Below are positions 1 to 7,322 of a stretch of 64,000 nucleotides of DNA, one piece after another (within the stretch, counting starts at the first letter, position 1; every line of letters starts with the position of its first letter). Both the position numbers and the translations under genes were made by a program. Under the pieces are notes generated by a model. The model had not been told where the DNA came from. It ran no database searches and saw nothing but the letters and a program-made list of their open reading frames with translations. Origin of the DNA: CAVYHJ01 sp963768165 [NCBI: uncultured bacterium] (GTDB lineage: Bacteria; UBP4; UBA4092); NCBI GenBank assembly GCA_963768165.1, contig CAVYHJ010000011.1, forward strand, positions 1 through 64,000, in the 5' to 3' direction.

Positions 1-922
1 CCCCCGATTACTGTACCACTCGTAATGTTAGTATACTCCAAGTTATGATGATTGTGGCAACTCGTAGGGAGCGTAGCGACCGAAGAGTTGCCACAGATTT
101 CTTTAAATTCCTTGGGTGTCAAATAAGCCAAGGAACTATGGGGTCGGGTTTGATTGTACTCCTTTCTCCAATCTTCAATGATGATTTGAGCTTCCAACAG
201 ACTGGTAAATAATTCTCGATTTAAACATTCATCTCGGAACTTTCCGTGAAAACTTTCGATATACGGATTTTCCCAAGGTTCTCCAGGAGAAATATACAGA
301 GTGGTAATCTGTTTTTTTTGTAACCAGACTTGAATGGCATTAGCGATAAACTCCGGTCCGTTGTCACTACGAATATGTTCAGGGACTCCATATTCCTTGA
401 TGACCTCTTGCAGTTCCCTCAACACCTCCCCGGAAGTGAGATACCGACCCACTCGAATCCGTAAGCTTTCCCGAGTATATTCATCCAAGAGGGTTAAACA
501 CTTCAACATACGTCCATCTGCGGTCTGGTCTTGAATCATATCCCAACTCCAGACATGATTCGGATATTCCGCTTTTCGGCGAACCCCCGTGGATAAGCCT
601 ACTCTCCGCCGTTTTCTAGCTTTCTGCTTGACTTGTAAACCCATGATTCGCATTAATCGTTGAACTCTTTTTTTATTGATCTTCCATCCTGCCTTCTGCA
701 GTACTGCCGTGATCCGCCGATATCCATACCGAGGATACCGACGGGACAAGGTTTCTATCCGTTTCTTAAGCCGTCCCTCTATTTTATTCTCCAGGACTTT
801 ATACCGATAACTACTTCTCCCAAACTGCATCACCTGACAGGCCCGACGTACCGAACACCCTTTCTCTTCCACCAACACTTGGATCATCTTCCTCTTCGGG
901 GACGGGCCTACCACTTTTTTGA
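1..922 (-). CDS. IS3-family transposase OrfB (DDE integrase core), open at window start
   Basis: This frame supplies the DDE catalytic domain that cuts and joins the IS ends. Reading leftward after the OrfA overlap, it stays open for about 300 codons to the window edge. It contains an HTH_21-like stretch (RRYPRYGYRRI), then the rve core with WSWDMIQDQT (first Asp), RSDNGPEF (second Asp) and the ESFHGKFRDECLNRE segment carrying the catalytic Glu. There is no start codon of its own in the usual place; it is most likely made by -1 slippage on the A6G run at 914-920 as an OrfAB fusion. The C-terminal tail crosses a hairpin (53-95) and has no stop before position 1, so its true end is unknown. Confidence 0.85.
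53..95. repeat. 11-bp perfect inverted repeat inside the 3' end of orfB
   Basis: TGTGGCAACTC at 53-63 pairs with GAGTTGCCACA at 85-95 around a 21-base loop. It lies in the last codons of the transposase, close to the IS end. It could be a transcription stop that shields the IS, or an inserted mini-repeat that altered the C-terminus. The shared CAACTCTTCG half resembles the palindromes at 26604 and 55174. Confidence 0.55.
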
Positions 923-1174
923 GTTAATCTCCTTGATTAAATCATTCTCCAACAATAAGTCTGCGACTTTCTTCTTTAACCGGTTGTTCTCCTCTTCCAA
1001 GGCTTTTAACTGTTGCGCTTCCGACAAAGTCATCCCTCCATACTTCTGCTTCCACCGGTAGTAGGTCTGTTCCGTAATATTATGAACCTGACAAACTTGG
1101 GCAATGGTCTGCCCTCCTTCCACTTCTCTTAGTATCCGAAAAATCTCTTCCACTTTATGCCGTTTCTTTTGCAT
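908..1174 (-). CDS. IS3-family transposase OrfA (helix-turn-helix, leucine zipper)
   Basis: An 88-residue OrfA of the HTH_Tnp_1 family: an N-terminal helix-turn-helix (about residues 8-45, with TIAQVCQVHNITEQTYYRWK) followed by a heptad coiled coil (about 55-82, LKALEEENNRLKKKVADLL) of the kind used for multimerisation. It binds the IS ends and controls transposition. The last codons read through A-AAA-AAG, the standard slippery heptamer for programmed -1 frameshifting, immediately before the TAG stop, which places the downstream orfB frame in register. Length and domain order are normal for the family. The start at 1174 has an AAGGAGA ribosome site just upstream on the minus strand. Confidence 0.9.
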   Translation of the reverse strand: MQKKRHKVEEIFRILREVEGGQTIAQVCQVHNITEQTYYRWKQKYGGMTLSEAQQLKALEEENNRLKKKVADLLLENDLIKEINSKKW

Positions 1175-1237
1175 GGGTATATCTCCTTCTTTTGTGAAGA
1201 TATACTAACATTTCAGGTGGGCTAGTTTTCGGGGGTC

Positions 1238-1275
1238 TTGACTAGAATTGATAATCATCTCGATGATAAAGGAGA
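1238..1275 (+). promoter_or_regulatory. Promoter/operator region and ribosome site of first ribbon-helix-helix gene
   Basis: A palindrome ATCATC-TC-GATGAT lies at 1254-1267, with TTGACT at 1238-1243 about 18 bases upstream of GATGAT, so the palindrome would overlap a -10 element. AAAGGAGA (1268-1275) precedes the ATG at 1281 by five bases and decides that start against an upstream in-frame ATG at 1248. The arrangement suggests autorepression by the encoded protein (inference). Confidence 0.45.
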
Positions 1276-1280
1276 TTACC

Positions 1281-1430
1281 ATGAAGAAAAAAGAGAAAAA
1301 AGAACAAATGATTTTTCTATTACGTGTCCCCAAGTCTTTATGGAAAAAGTTTAGGCTATATGCGGAAGAAAACCGTAGGAGTGCCAATTCTGAATTGCTT
1401 TCCATGATTGAACAAAAAATAGGAAGATAA
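1281..1430 (+). CDS. Small ribbon-helix-helix (Arc/MetJ-type) DNA-binding protein
   Basis: A 49-residue protein whose body reads IFLLRVPKSLWKKFRLYAEE and then NRRSANSELLSMIEQKI: a basic beta strand followed by two helices, the ribbon-helix-helix fold used by Arc-like repressors and many antitoxins. The lysine-rich N-terminus (KKKEKKE) is typical of DNA-binding tails. It lies just right of the IS3 element and is followed by a hairpin. A clear paralog lies at 1674, sharing LRVPKS-W, RRS-N-E and the C-terminal E-KI. No partner toxin is evident, so it may be a lone regulator of the adjacent mobile DNA. The 1281 start is chosen over 1248 on the strength of the ribosome site. Confidence 0.7.
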   Translation: MKKKEKKEQMIFLLRVPKSLWKKFRLYAEENRRSANSELLSMIEQKIGR

Positions 1431-1446
1431 AAATTAACCAATAGAA

Positions 1447-1482
1447 AAACCCTTGTTCTCCCGCAAAGAAAAGCAAGGGTTT
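1447..1482. terminator. Hairpin after first ribbon-helix-helix gene
   Basis: AAACCCTTG (1447-1455) pairs with CAAGGGTTT (1474-1482), a 9-bp perfect stem. It lies 17 bases after the stop codon and ends in three Ts only, so it is a weak terminator or an RNA-stabilising hairpin. The paralogous gene at 1674 is followed by a similarly placed hairpin. Confidence 0.45.
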
Positions 1483-1499
1483 GGAAAGGAGCACAGCTG

Positions 1500-1595
1500 A
1501 TGACCATACGCCTTTTGTATGTCCATTATAGTAGTCTCAAGCTACTAAATCAAGTAAGGGGTAGACCCCCTCCGAATATGTGCCTTTATCTATAG
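1500..1595 (+). CDS. Possible 31-residue peptide
   Basis: A short frame starts at ATG 1500 behind GGAAAGGAG (1483-1491, eight bases upstream) and encodes 31 residues beginning MTIRLLYVHYSS. I recognise no family. It overlaps the left arm of the hairpin at 1575. Its position after a ribbon-helix-helix gene and hairpin mirrors that of the transposase at 1965 after the second gene and hairpin, so it could be a decayed remnant of a similar unit. Support is only the ribosome site. Confidence 0.25.
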   Translation: MTIRLLYVHYSSLKLLNQVRGRPPPNMCLYL

Positions 1596-1628
1596 CAATA
1601 TCAGTAATCCATAAGAGCACATATTTTT
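1575..1628 (+). terminator. Intrinsic terminator-like hairpin
   Basis: AATATGTGC (1575-1583) is the exact reverse complement of GCACATATT (1617-1625), and the right arm runs into TTTTTAATT. The loop is long (33 bases), so folding would be slower than for a canonical terminator. It separates the first ribbon-helix-helix unit from the promoter of the second. Confidence 0.45.
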
Positions 1629-1638
1629 AATTATTCTC

Positions 1639-1675
1639 TTGACATGATATTACAATGATGGTATGATAGTATCAT
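1639..1675 (+). promoter_or_regulatory. Strong sigma-70-type promoter with palindromic operator on a leaderless start
   Basis: TTGACA (1639-1644), 17-base spacer, TATGAT (1662-1667). The expected transcription start is at about 1674, which is the A of the ATG of the following gene, so the mRNA should be leaderless; there is no ribosome site. ATGATA-G-TATCAT (1663-1675) is a perfect 13-base palindrome covering the -10 element through the start codon, an ideal autorepressor site for a ribbon-helix-helix dimer. Confidence 0.65.
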
Positions 1676-1844
1676 GGTTAAAAAAGACAAAGACAATGAA
1701 ATCCGGTTTGTATTACGTGTTCCAAAATCTATATGGAAAGAATTTCAATCCATAGCGGACTCGGAAAGACGCAGTTTAAATGCGGAAATCATTTGTGTGA
1801 TTGAAGATAAAATCAATCAGAATAAAAAAGCTAAATCCCAATAA
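1674..1844 (+). CDS. Second ribbon-helix-helix regulator, leaderless
   Basis: A 56-residue paralog of the gene at 1281. FVLRVPKSIWKEFQSIADS supplies the beta strand and first helix, and ERRSLNAEIICVIEDKINQ the second helix, with lysine-rich ends. Too short for most gene callers, but it has a near-consensus promoter, an operator-like palindrome and paralog conservation in its favour. The transcript appears to begin at the ATG. It lies upstream of the IS1-like transposase at 1965, separated by a hairpin, so it may repress that gene (inference). No toxin neighbour is seen. Confidence 0.7.
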   Translation: MVKKDKDNEIRFVLRVPKSIWKEFQSIADSERRSLNAEIICVIEDKINQNKKAKSQ

Positions 1845-1852
1845 ACGAAAAA

Positions 1853-1882
1853 GCCTTGCAATAGTTGAAGCTACTGCAAGGC
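1853..1882. terminator. Hairpin after second ribbon-helix-helix gene
   Basis: GCCTTGCA (1853-1860) pairs with TGCAAGGC (1875-1882), an 8-bp perfect stem with a 14-base loop and no T run. It begins eight bases after the stop codon at 1844. Confidence 0.4.
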
Positions 1883-1885
1883 GTG

Positions 1886-1949
1886 CTCAACACAGGGTAC
1901 GTGGTAAGCACAGTCTGTAACGACTTATCCAACTATACCATGTGTTGAG
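1886..1949. repeat. 9-bp inverted repeat in the transposase leader
   Basis: CTCAACACA (1886-1894) and TGTGTTGAG (1941-1949) are exact reverse complements bracketing a 46-base interval just before the ribosome site of the transposase at 1965. It could fold the leader, or be an end-like sequence of the mobile unit; no matching copy is seen downstream of the gene. Confidence 0.4.
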
Positions 1950-1964
1950 GGAAAGGTTCAACAC

Positions 1965-2912
1965 ATGACATGCCCTAAATGCAAACATCAAAATACCAAG
2001 TTACACGGATTCTATGGAAAGAAACGCACAGAGCGTTATCGCTGTATTGATTGCAGTTCCACCTTTACGGCTAATAATCATAAACTCATTTCTTCCATGC
2101 ACATTACCAGAGAAAAACAAAATATGATTCTGGATATGTTGGTTGAAGGAATGAGCATCCGTTCTATCTCCCGATTGACAGGGGTAGAAAAGAAAACCAT
2201 ATCCCGCTTATTGGTCATGGCTGGCGATAAATGCGCCAACCTAATGAAAAATACCATGAAAGATTTACAATGCAAGGAAGTTCAATGTGATGAAATTTGG
2301 ACTTTCGTTCATACCAAGAAAGAACGGTTGGCAAAACGTGATGTAACCAAAGGAGATCAATATATCTTTGTGGCACTGGACGCCAACACAAAGTTAATCC
2401 CTACCTTTTATGTTGGCAAAAGAGATACCGTTTCAACCTTCAAATTTATGCAAGACTTACGGAAAAGGGTAGTCAATAAGTTTCAGTTGACGACAGACGG
2501 ATTCAAACCCTATTTGGAAGCAGTAGAAAAATATTTTGGCATGGACGTTGATTATGCCCAACTGGTAAAACAATACAATGGCGAAAATGTTGTAGAATCC
2601 AAAAGACGTTATGCGCCTGCCGACTTCATAGGTTCCCTACTAAAAAAGATAACTGGTGAACCCAAAGTAAGTAAAATATCAACATCCCATGTGGAACGTC
2701 AAAACCTTACAATGCGAATGAATATGAGACGATTAACACGGCTTACCAATGGGTTTAGTAAGAAATTGGAGAACCTCAAAGCGATGTTGGCTATCTATTT
2801 TGTCCATTACAACTTTATCCGCATCCATAGTAGTTTGAGAATGCCTCCAGCAATGAAAGCAGGATTGGTCAATACATTATGGACGTGGGATAATGTGTTT
2901 CAGACAAGTTAA
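1965..2912 (+). CDS. IS1-like single-ORF transposase (zinc ribbon plus DDE)
   Basis: A 315-residue protein that joins the two parts split as InsA and InsB in classical IS1. Residues 1-32 form a zinc ribbon (CPKCKHQ then YRCIDCSS), residues about 50-85 a helix-turn-helix (GMSIRSISRLTGVEKKTISRL), and the rest a DDE domain with QCDEIW, LTTDGFKPY and SHVERQN as the likely acidic residues, followed by HYNFIRIHSSL. The GAAAGG upstream is a usable ribosome site. No clear terminal inverted repeats flank it, so it may be immobile or domesticated, or the ends may have decayed. It converges with the Ntn-hydrolase gene with overlapping stop codons (2909-2912). Confidence 0.8.
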   Translation: MTCPKCKHQNTKLHGFYGKKRTERYRCIDCSSTFTANNHKLISSMHITREKQNMILDMLVEGMSIRSISRLTGVEKKTISRLLVMAGDKCANLMKNTMKDLQCKEVQCDEIWTFVHTKKERLAKRDVTKGDQYIFVALDANTKLIPTFYVGKRDTVSTFKFMQDLRKRVVNKFQLTTDGFKPYLEAVEKYFGMDVDYAQLVKQYNGENVVESKRRYAPADFIGSLLKKITGEPKVSKISTSHVERQNLTMRMNMRRLTRLTNGFSKKLENLKAMLAIYFVHYNFIRIHSSLRMPPAMKAGLVNTLWTWDNVFQTS

Positions 2913-3772
2913 TCCTTTAATGAATCAATGTGTTTTTTATATATGCCTTTATTTTCTTTAATCATGGAATCATAAGCAGATTCCAGTTTTTTGTAAATAG
3001 GAATTGCATTATCTCTTTTTATTCCATCTTTATTAATTACACAGATATTCGTCATTTCTCCAATTTGTCCAGCTTTTTCAGATTCCTTTTTTGCCTCATA
3101 GATTACAAAAAGGCATTCAGACAATGAAAGCCCGTGATTGTATCGGTTTATTAATATATCCATAGCATAATGAAATCCATTCCCTATAACGCAATAACCA
3201 GAAAAATTCTTGCAATCACAAATACAATCTTTGGGATCGTTATAATCTACAATTTTATATATCCATGCTTTTTCATCCACTCCAGCAATTATAATTTGAA
3301 GTCCAAGGCTGAAACTGTTTATTTTATCAGTTATTTTTCTAATGTCTTCTTCTAACATTGATTTACTAGAAATGCGTTGTTTGAAATCTTCATAATCCTT
3401 TATTAATGGATTCAAAAAATTCTGTGTCATTTTTTTAATCCACATATCGTTATAATGAATCTGTACTATATCAACAATTCTTCTAATGGAATCGTTTTCT
3501 TTGATTTGCTTTTTAGAGTCTTCTAATATTTCGATAGAGGGGCTTGGTTCGCCAGCAATCAGCGCAATGCAACATTTAGATAGTTCAAATATTTTACTGG
3601 TTGCATTGTCTTTATTTCTTTTATTTGGCTCTCCATAAGAGACCATCCTATCAGTAGCTGTAACTATGGTGGAATCATTTTCACAAATTGAGGCAATACA
3701 AACTGTCATTTTTAGTCTCTTTAATTTATCTTCTACAACTTTTCTTTTTATTGAATCTTCAAAAGATTCCAT
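2909..3772 (-). CDS. Proteasome-like Ntn-hydrolase family protein
   Basis: Up to 287 residues. The segment MTVCIASICENDSTIVTATDRMVS resembles the N-terminus of 20S proteasome beta/HslV-type subunits, where Met removal exposes a catalytic Thr. That Met is residue 22 of the longest frame (position 3709). The ATG at 3772 has a better ribosome site (AAAGGA), so either a propeptide is removed or translation starts internally. Later parts include LGLQIIIAGVDE and GYCVIGNGFHYAMDIL, which fit the proteasome fold core. No ATPase partner is in the window. Base composition is low in GC compared with the housekeeping genes, and its neighbour is a transposase, so acquisition by transfer is plausible. Substrate and role are unknown. 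Confidence 0.55.
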   Translation of the reverse strand: MESFEDSIKRKVVEDKLKRLKMTVCIASICENDSTIVTATDRMVSYGEPNKRNKDNATSKIFELSKCCIALIAGEPSPSIEILEDSKKQIKENDSIRRIVDIVQIHYNDMWIKKMTQNFLNPLIKDYEDFKQRISSKSMLEEDIRKITDKINSFSLGLQIIIAGVDEKAWIYKIVDYNDPKDCICDCKNFSGYCVIGNGFHYAMDILINRYNHGLSLSECLFVIYEAKKESEKAGQIGEMTNICVINKDGIKRDNAIPIYKKLESAYDSMIKENKGIYKKHIDSLKD

Positions 3773-3839
3773 ATCCTATCCTTTCCCTAAAAGTCTGTCA
3801 ATTTTTATTTTTGGAAAAGATAGTGGGGGTTTTCACATT

Positions 3840-4154
3840 TCACACGAAGTACCCCACTACCGTATGCCTGGATAGTTTTGGATATTGAGTTGCCACCTTT
3901 TTCCTTAGCTCTTTGTCAACTAAAAATTGAAAGATACTTGTACTCTCCTCTTTCTTAAGGAGAGATTGAGCCGCTACAACACAGACGGTAAGACAGTTAA
4001 GTATCCAACCGATGTCAACAATTGTGAAAAGGAATTTCCCGTGAATATAATCGCCAATAGCGATTAACCCAGCCGCAAAAGAAACCAAGAGAAACTCTAT
4101 CAAACTGAAAACATTTCCATTGAGGCGATTATGTACTCTTACCTCATAAAGCAT
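3840..4154 (-). CDS. Small two-segment membrane protein, unknown
   Basis: A 104-residue frame I do not recognise. It has two hydrophobic segments, about residues 18-35 (LIEFLLVSFAAGLIAIG) and 42-65 (FLFTIVDIGWILNCLTVCVVAA), then a charged C-terminus with KKEESTS and DKELRKK. It lies between the Ntn-hydrolase and pseudopilin genes, all on the minus strand but with gaps too large to imply one operon. No function is assigned. Confidence 0.45.
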   Translation of the reverse strand: MLYEVRVHNRLNGNVFSLIEFLLVSFAAGLIAIGDYIHGKFLFTIVDIGWILNCLTVCVVAAQSLLKKEESTSIFQFLVDKELRKKVATQYPKLSRHTVVGYFV

Positions 4155-4209
4155 ACCTGTAACCCTGTGCTGTGGTTAACTATTTTTTATAATACAGGAT
4201 GAATTAGAT

Positions 4210-4755
4210 TTAGGGCCCATAACGGCCTATTTGACCATAACTGATGACACCGTTTGATGGATCATAAAGAGCGGTCACAGGATCCCAATCGGCTTTAAAA
4301 CTCTCATTGGTTCGCGAAGGACCGAAGGAATAAGCATACCAGAGAAAATAAACGTTATTTTCAGCAGGCCCAAACTGACGTCCATCCGGTTCAAAGACAT
4401 AGGTATAAAATCCATAGATCTCCGGCGAAAAAAACGTATACCCATAAAATTGGTCACGCGGGATTGAAGTCATATAGGCAATCGGAGTAGTAACAGGAAT
4501 CCAGGGATAGATGGATTGCCAATCACCAGAACCATGGTAAGTATCCGGTGGATAAGTGTTATTATCAACATTATAAGATTCCAAAGCGGTTGCCAAGGTA
4601 CTTAATTCCGCCCGAGCGCGGGATACTTTAGACCGGGTTTGCGCTGCTAAATAATTGGGTATCGCGATGGCTGACAATATGGCAATAATCGCAACAACAA
4701 TTAATATTTCTATTAAAGTAAAACCTTGGCTGAAAAAATGATTAATACTTTTCAT
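4210..4755 (-). CDS. Type II/IV pseudopilin (GspG-like)
   Basis: A 181-residue secreted-filament subunit. The N-terminus MKSINHFFSQGFTLIEILIV has the prepilin peptidase site (G|FTLIE) with the invariant Glu at +5 and a long hydrophobic helix to about residue 32, followed by IPNYLAAQTRSKVSRARAEL, a form common in major pseudopilins of type II secretion. The C-terminal domain is rich in Tyr, Pro and Gly. No other secretion genes flank it, but pilT at 8470 is nearby, so it may serve a type IV pilus or a secretion pseudopilus encoded elsewhere. It has its own upstream gap of more than 200 bases on the minus strand. Confidence 0.85.
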   Translation of the reverse strand: MKSINHFFSQGFTLIEILIVVAIIAILSAIAIPNYLAAQTRSKVSRARAELSTLATALESYNVDNNTYPPDTYHGSGDWQSIYPWIPVTTPIAYMTSIPRDQFYGYTFFSPEIYGFYTYVFEPDGRQFGPAENNVYFLWYAYSFGPSRTNESFKADWDPVTALYDPSNGVISYGQIGRYGP

Positions 4756-4972
4756 AACTTATTCCTCCTTAATTATCTTATCCTATATCTGACTATGATA
4801 ATAAAATATTTATTGTTTCATTTTTTTAAGTCCATTATACATTCCTGTTCGTTAATTAAGTAACCCATAGTGCGGTTTTCATCCTAAAATTTTTTAAAAC
4901 AACTAAAGATAATTGACCCTTTATCTCAGATTTGACTCCATCCTCTTGCCTCTTTTCTTATTCTTCTAAAAA

Positions 4973-6379
4973 TTACTGCTCCACCGGGATATAAATATCT
5001 ATTTCTGAATTTGCGTTTGTCGGTCCTTTGTACCGTTGGTCATAATATTCAAAATATTCTAATTTCTTTACTTTGTACCCCGAATTTGGAAACCAATTCC
5101 GGTAGATATATAAATAAGAATCTAGAAAAGCTGTCACAGGACCTTTATGGGTGAACACTGCATATTTGGCTGCCGGGAGAGTCTTGGATACCATACCTTG
5201 TGGAACCGAAGCTACATTATTCACTTCCATGCTAACCAGATAGGTAAACGGTGTATTTTTATTGAAATTAGTATCTTCGACAAATTCATGTTCATGTATT
5301 CCGTATACGGCATTATTTACCACCTTTCCAGTTACTTCATTCAAATGTTTCTTGAAATCGCCAAACAATTTGAAACCGTCGTTCACCACGGTTTTGAAGG
5401 TTGTAGTGGTTTCCATACCGATTAGTTTTAATTCTCCTATATCCACCAATTGCGGTTCTTTGGATTTCAGCCATTGTCCCGTTCCGGATAAGTTTGTCGA
5501 AGGCGATACTGTTGTTGTCGATTCCGGGGTGACTTGCGAATTCTGATAAACCCAATACCCGGCAATCAGCACAATAATGACTGAAATTGCTATAATTACC
5601 TTTTTCATAATTTCTCCTTTTGTTCCATTTGGATTAATGGACTGTGTCCATTGTTTGATAGTTTGTGTTTGTGTCTCTTTAATTTTTGTTATTTCAGGTT
5701 TCGTATATTCCGTCGCTTCCACCTGTTGATTCTTCTTTACCACGACCTCTCCAGTCTTGTTCTTAAATGCCACTTTTCCTTTTAATACCCGTAAACTCGT
5801 CTGTTTCTCTTTATTCACTTCGGTATCAAAATTTGTCCCAATGACACTCAACACCGCGGAAGGAGTCTGAATTTCAAACCGTTCTTTTTGTGGTTTCATC
5901 ATGGAGAAAATCTCTCCCAACCGCAGTGTCAGAGGATACGCCGATGTCTGGAAATCCAATTCAGTATCCTGATTAATATAAATCTGGCTACCATCCTTCC
6001 ATTCAACCAGCGCTTTGCTCCCGCCGGATGTCAATAACGTATCTCCTTTTCGCAGAGCACAACCGGGAAATGCCTCGAGGTCATCTCCCTTTGTCCCTGT
6101 GCGAATAATTACCGTTCCAATTACCGCCTTTACTTCCCCCACTACAGTACTGGTAATATTCCACTTTCTGTCTTGAATTCTCTCCATTATATTTTTCTCG
6201 ATGGAATCAATCTTCTCCCCCGGCGCTTGGACTAGTTTTTTTGTCACCTGTAGGAACTGAATTTCCTTTTTACATTTTTCACAATGTTCTGTATGCCTCT
6301 GAACGTTCTTCAGAATACTTTCAGAAATCACACCATCGAGAAAACCGGATATTTTCTTTATCGAAGGATGAAACATCAT
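4973..6379 (-). CDS. Anti-sigma-type membrane protein: zinc-finger, FecR and GyrI-like domains
   Basis: A 468-residue composite. Residues 1-45 carry the zf-HC2 anti-sigma motif (HTEHCEKCKKE). About 75-235 is a FecR domain (ALVEWKDGSQIYINQDTELDF, TPSAVLSVIGTNFDTEV). A single membrane span follows at about 258-280 (VIIAISVIIVLIAGYWVY). The last 155 residues look like a GyrI/AraC-type effector-binding domain (YLVSMEVNN, AAKYAVFTHKGP, DIYIPVEQ). It overlaps the sigma gene upstream by 4 bases, the standard sigma/anti-sigma coupling. Presumably it holds the ECF factor at the membrane and releases it on binding a ligand outside; an effector domain of this kind at the end of a FecR protein is unusual. 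Confidence 0.8.
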   Translation of the reverse strand: MMFHPSIKKISGFLDGVISESILKNVQRHTEHCEKCKKEIQFLQVTKKLVQAPGEKIDSIEKNIMERIQDRKWNITSTVVGEVKAVIGTVIIRTGTKGDDLEAFPGCALRKGDTLLTSGGSKALVEWKDGSQIYINQDTELDFQTSAYPLTLRLGEIFSMMKPQKERFEIQTPSAVLSVIGTNFDTEVNKEKQTSLRVLKGKVAFKNKTGEVVVKKNQQVEATEYTKPEITKIKETQTQTIKQWTQSINPNGTKGEIMKKVIIAISVIIVLIAGYWVYQNSQVTPESTTTVSPSTNLSGTGQWLKSKEPQLVDIGELKLIGMETTTTFKTVVNDGFKLFGDFKKHLNEVTGKVVNNAVYGIHEHEFVEDTNFNKNTPFTYLVSMEVNNVASVPQGMVSKTLPAAKYAVFTHKGPVTAFLDSYLYIYRNWFPNSGYKVKKLEYFEYYDQRYKGPTNANSEIDIYIPVEQ

Positions 6380-6930
6380 AGTAACCCATCCTCCTTGGCC
6401 TTTTTCATTAGGAATTTCCGCGCATAAATTAACCGCATGGTTACCGTGGTCACAGGAATTTCCAGGATACGAGCAATCTCTTTATAAGAAAAATCCTGGA
6501 GATACTTGAGCAACACCACTTCCCGATATTTTTCCGGCAGGGAAGAAACATAATTGGATATTTTTTCCAATTGCTCTTCTGAATACATAGGACTCTGACC
6601 GGAATCCGGGAGATCCAACCCCAATTCATTGAGAGAGATAGTCGGGATTTTATTTTCTCTCCCCAGATTCTGCCATTTGTTTTTGAGAATTCCCAAGAGC
6701 CAGCCGGGAAACGCCGCCGGTTCTTTCAATCTGTCCAAACTATTATACGCCGTGATAAACGTCTCCTGTACCAAATCGGACGCCGTATCCTGATTCCGGC
6801 TAAGCTGATACCCATAACCCAGTACCATCCTTTGATATCGGTTTACTAATAGGCTAAACATTTCTTTGTCTCCGGTTAAAACAGATTGAATGATTTCTTC
6901 ATCCGTCTGCTTGTCTTTATTCTTATCCAT
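6376..6930 (-). CDS. ECF-type RNA polymerase sigma factor
   Basis: About 184 residues from the ATG at 6930 (a longer frame begins at 6984 but lacks a ribosome site; 6930 has GAGAGAG upstream). Region 2 is clear (LVNRYQRMVLGYGYQLSRNQDTASDLVQETFITAYNSLD) with the WLL/G ILKNKWQN segment, and region 4 has the helix-turn-helix (YREVVLLKYLQDFSYKEIARILEIPVTTVTMRLIYAR). The stop overlaps the start of the FecR-domain anti-sigma gene (ATGA), so the two are co-translated. It directs transcription in response to an envelope or extracellular signal sensed by that partner; the targets are not evident. Confidence 0.88.
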   Translation of the reverse strand: MDKNKDKQTDEEIIQSVLTGDKEMFSLLVNRYQRMVLGYGYQLSRNQDTASDLVQETFITAYNSLDRLKEPAAFPGWLLGILKNKWQNLGRENKIPTISLNELGLDLPDSGQSPMYSEEQLEKISNYVSSLPEKYREVVLLKYLQDFSYKEIARILEIPVTTVTMRLIYARKFLMKKAKEDGLL

Positions 6931-7262
6931 GTTATATCTATCTCTCTCACCAAGTAAGTAACCTAAAACACGCTTTCCATTCAAAACTTTTTTCGCATCG
7001 CTGAATTATCCCATATATGATTGATTTTGTTTATTACAAGTCGTTTTTAGGGCATTGGTGGGATTTTTAGAAGAAAAGGGGATAATTTTAATTTTTGGTT
7101 GTAAATTTTGTCTTAAAATTAGTATATAATCACTTAAAAATTCTTATCAGTTTATTTTCAGTGAGGAGATAAATAGTGAGAGAGGAAGACGTTATAAAAA
7201 GGAAAGCAGATTCTTGAAGACTGGTTTCTGCTATGATAATATGAAATAAACCTTTGATAACG

Positions 7263-7287
7263 CCGTTAGAGACGATGTCTTTAACGG
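7263..7287 (+). promoter_or_regulatory. 11-bp hairpin in the 5' leader of the glycosyltransferase gene
   Basis: The 306-base gap after the ECF factor contains an AT-rich stretch with TATAAT at 7125-7130 (no good -35) and this hairpin: CCGTTAGAGAC (7263-7273), loop GAT, GTCTTTAACGG (7277-7287), one G-T pair in the stem. It lies 35 bases before the start codon. No T run follows, so it is not a terminator; it may act on mRNA stability or translation. Confidence 0.4.
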
Positions 7288-7322
7288 GGTGAATCAAAGT
7301 TGATATTAGGGATAGAGTAATT

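Larger units (their letters stand above)
1..1237 (-). mobile_element. IS3-family insertion sequence, left end at or beyond the window edge
   Basis: Two overlapping leftward frames (OrfA and OrfB) have the IS3-family layout. The outer ends carry matching imperfect inverted repeats of about 35 bases: positions 1-35 begin CCCCCGA and end ATGTTAGTATA, and the reverse complement of about 1201-1235 begins and ends the same way, with roughly three quarters of positions identical. The element may extend a few bases left of the window, so no target duplication can be checked. The coding frames are open, so it looks recently active. The right end abuts a ribbon-helix-helix gene, and the TTGACT at 1238-1243 lies just outside the repeat. 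Confidence 0.88.

Noticed and set aside
3666-3888. Small plus-strand frames opposite the Ntn-hydrolase start
   Set aside because: No ribosome site and no recognisable protein features.
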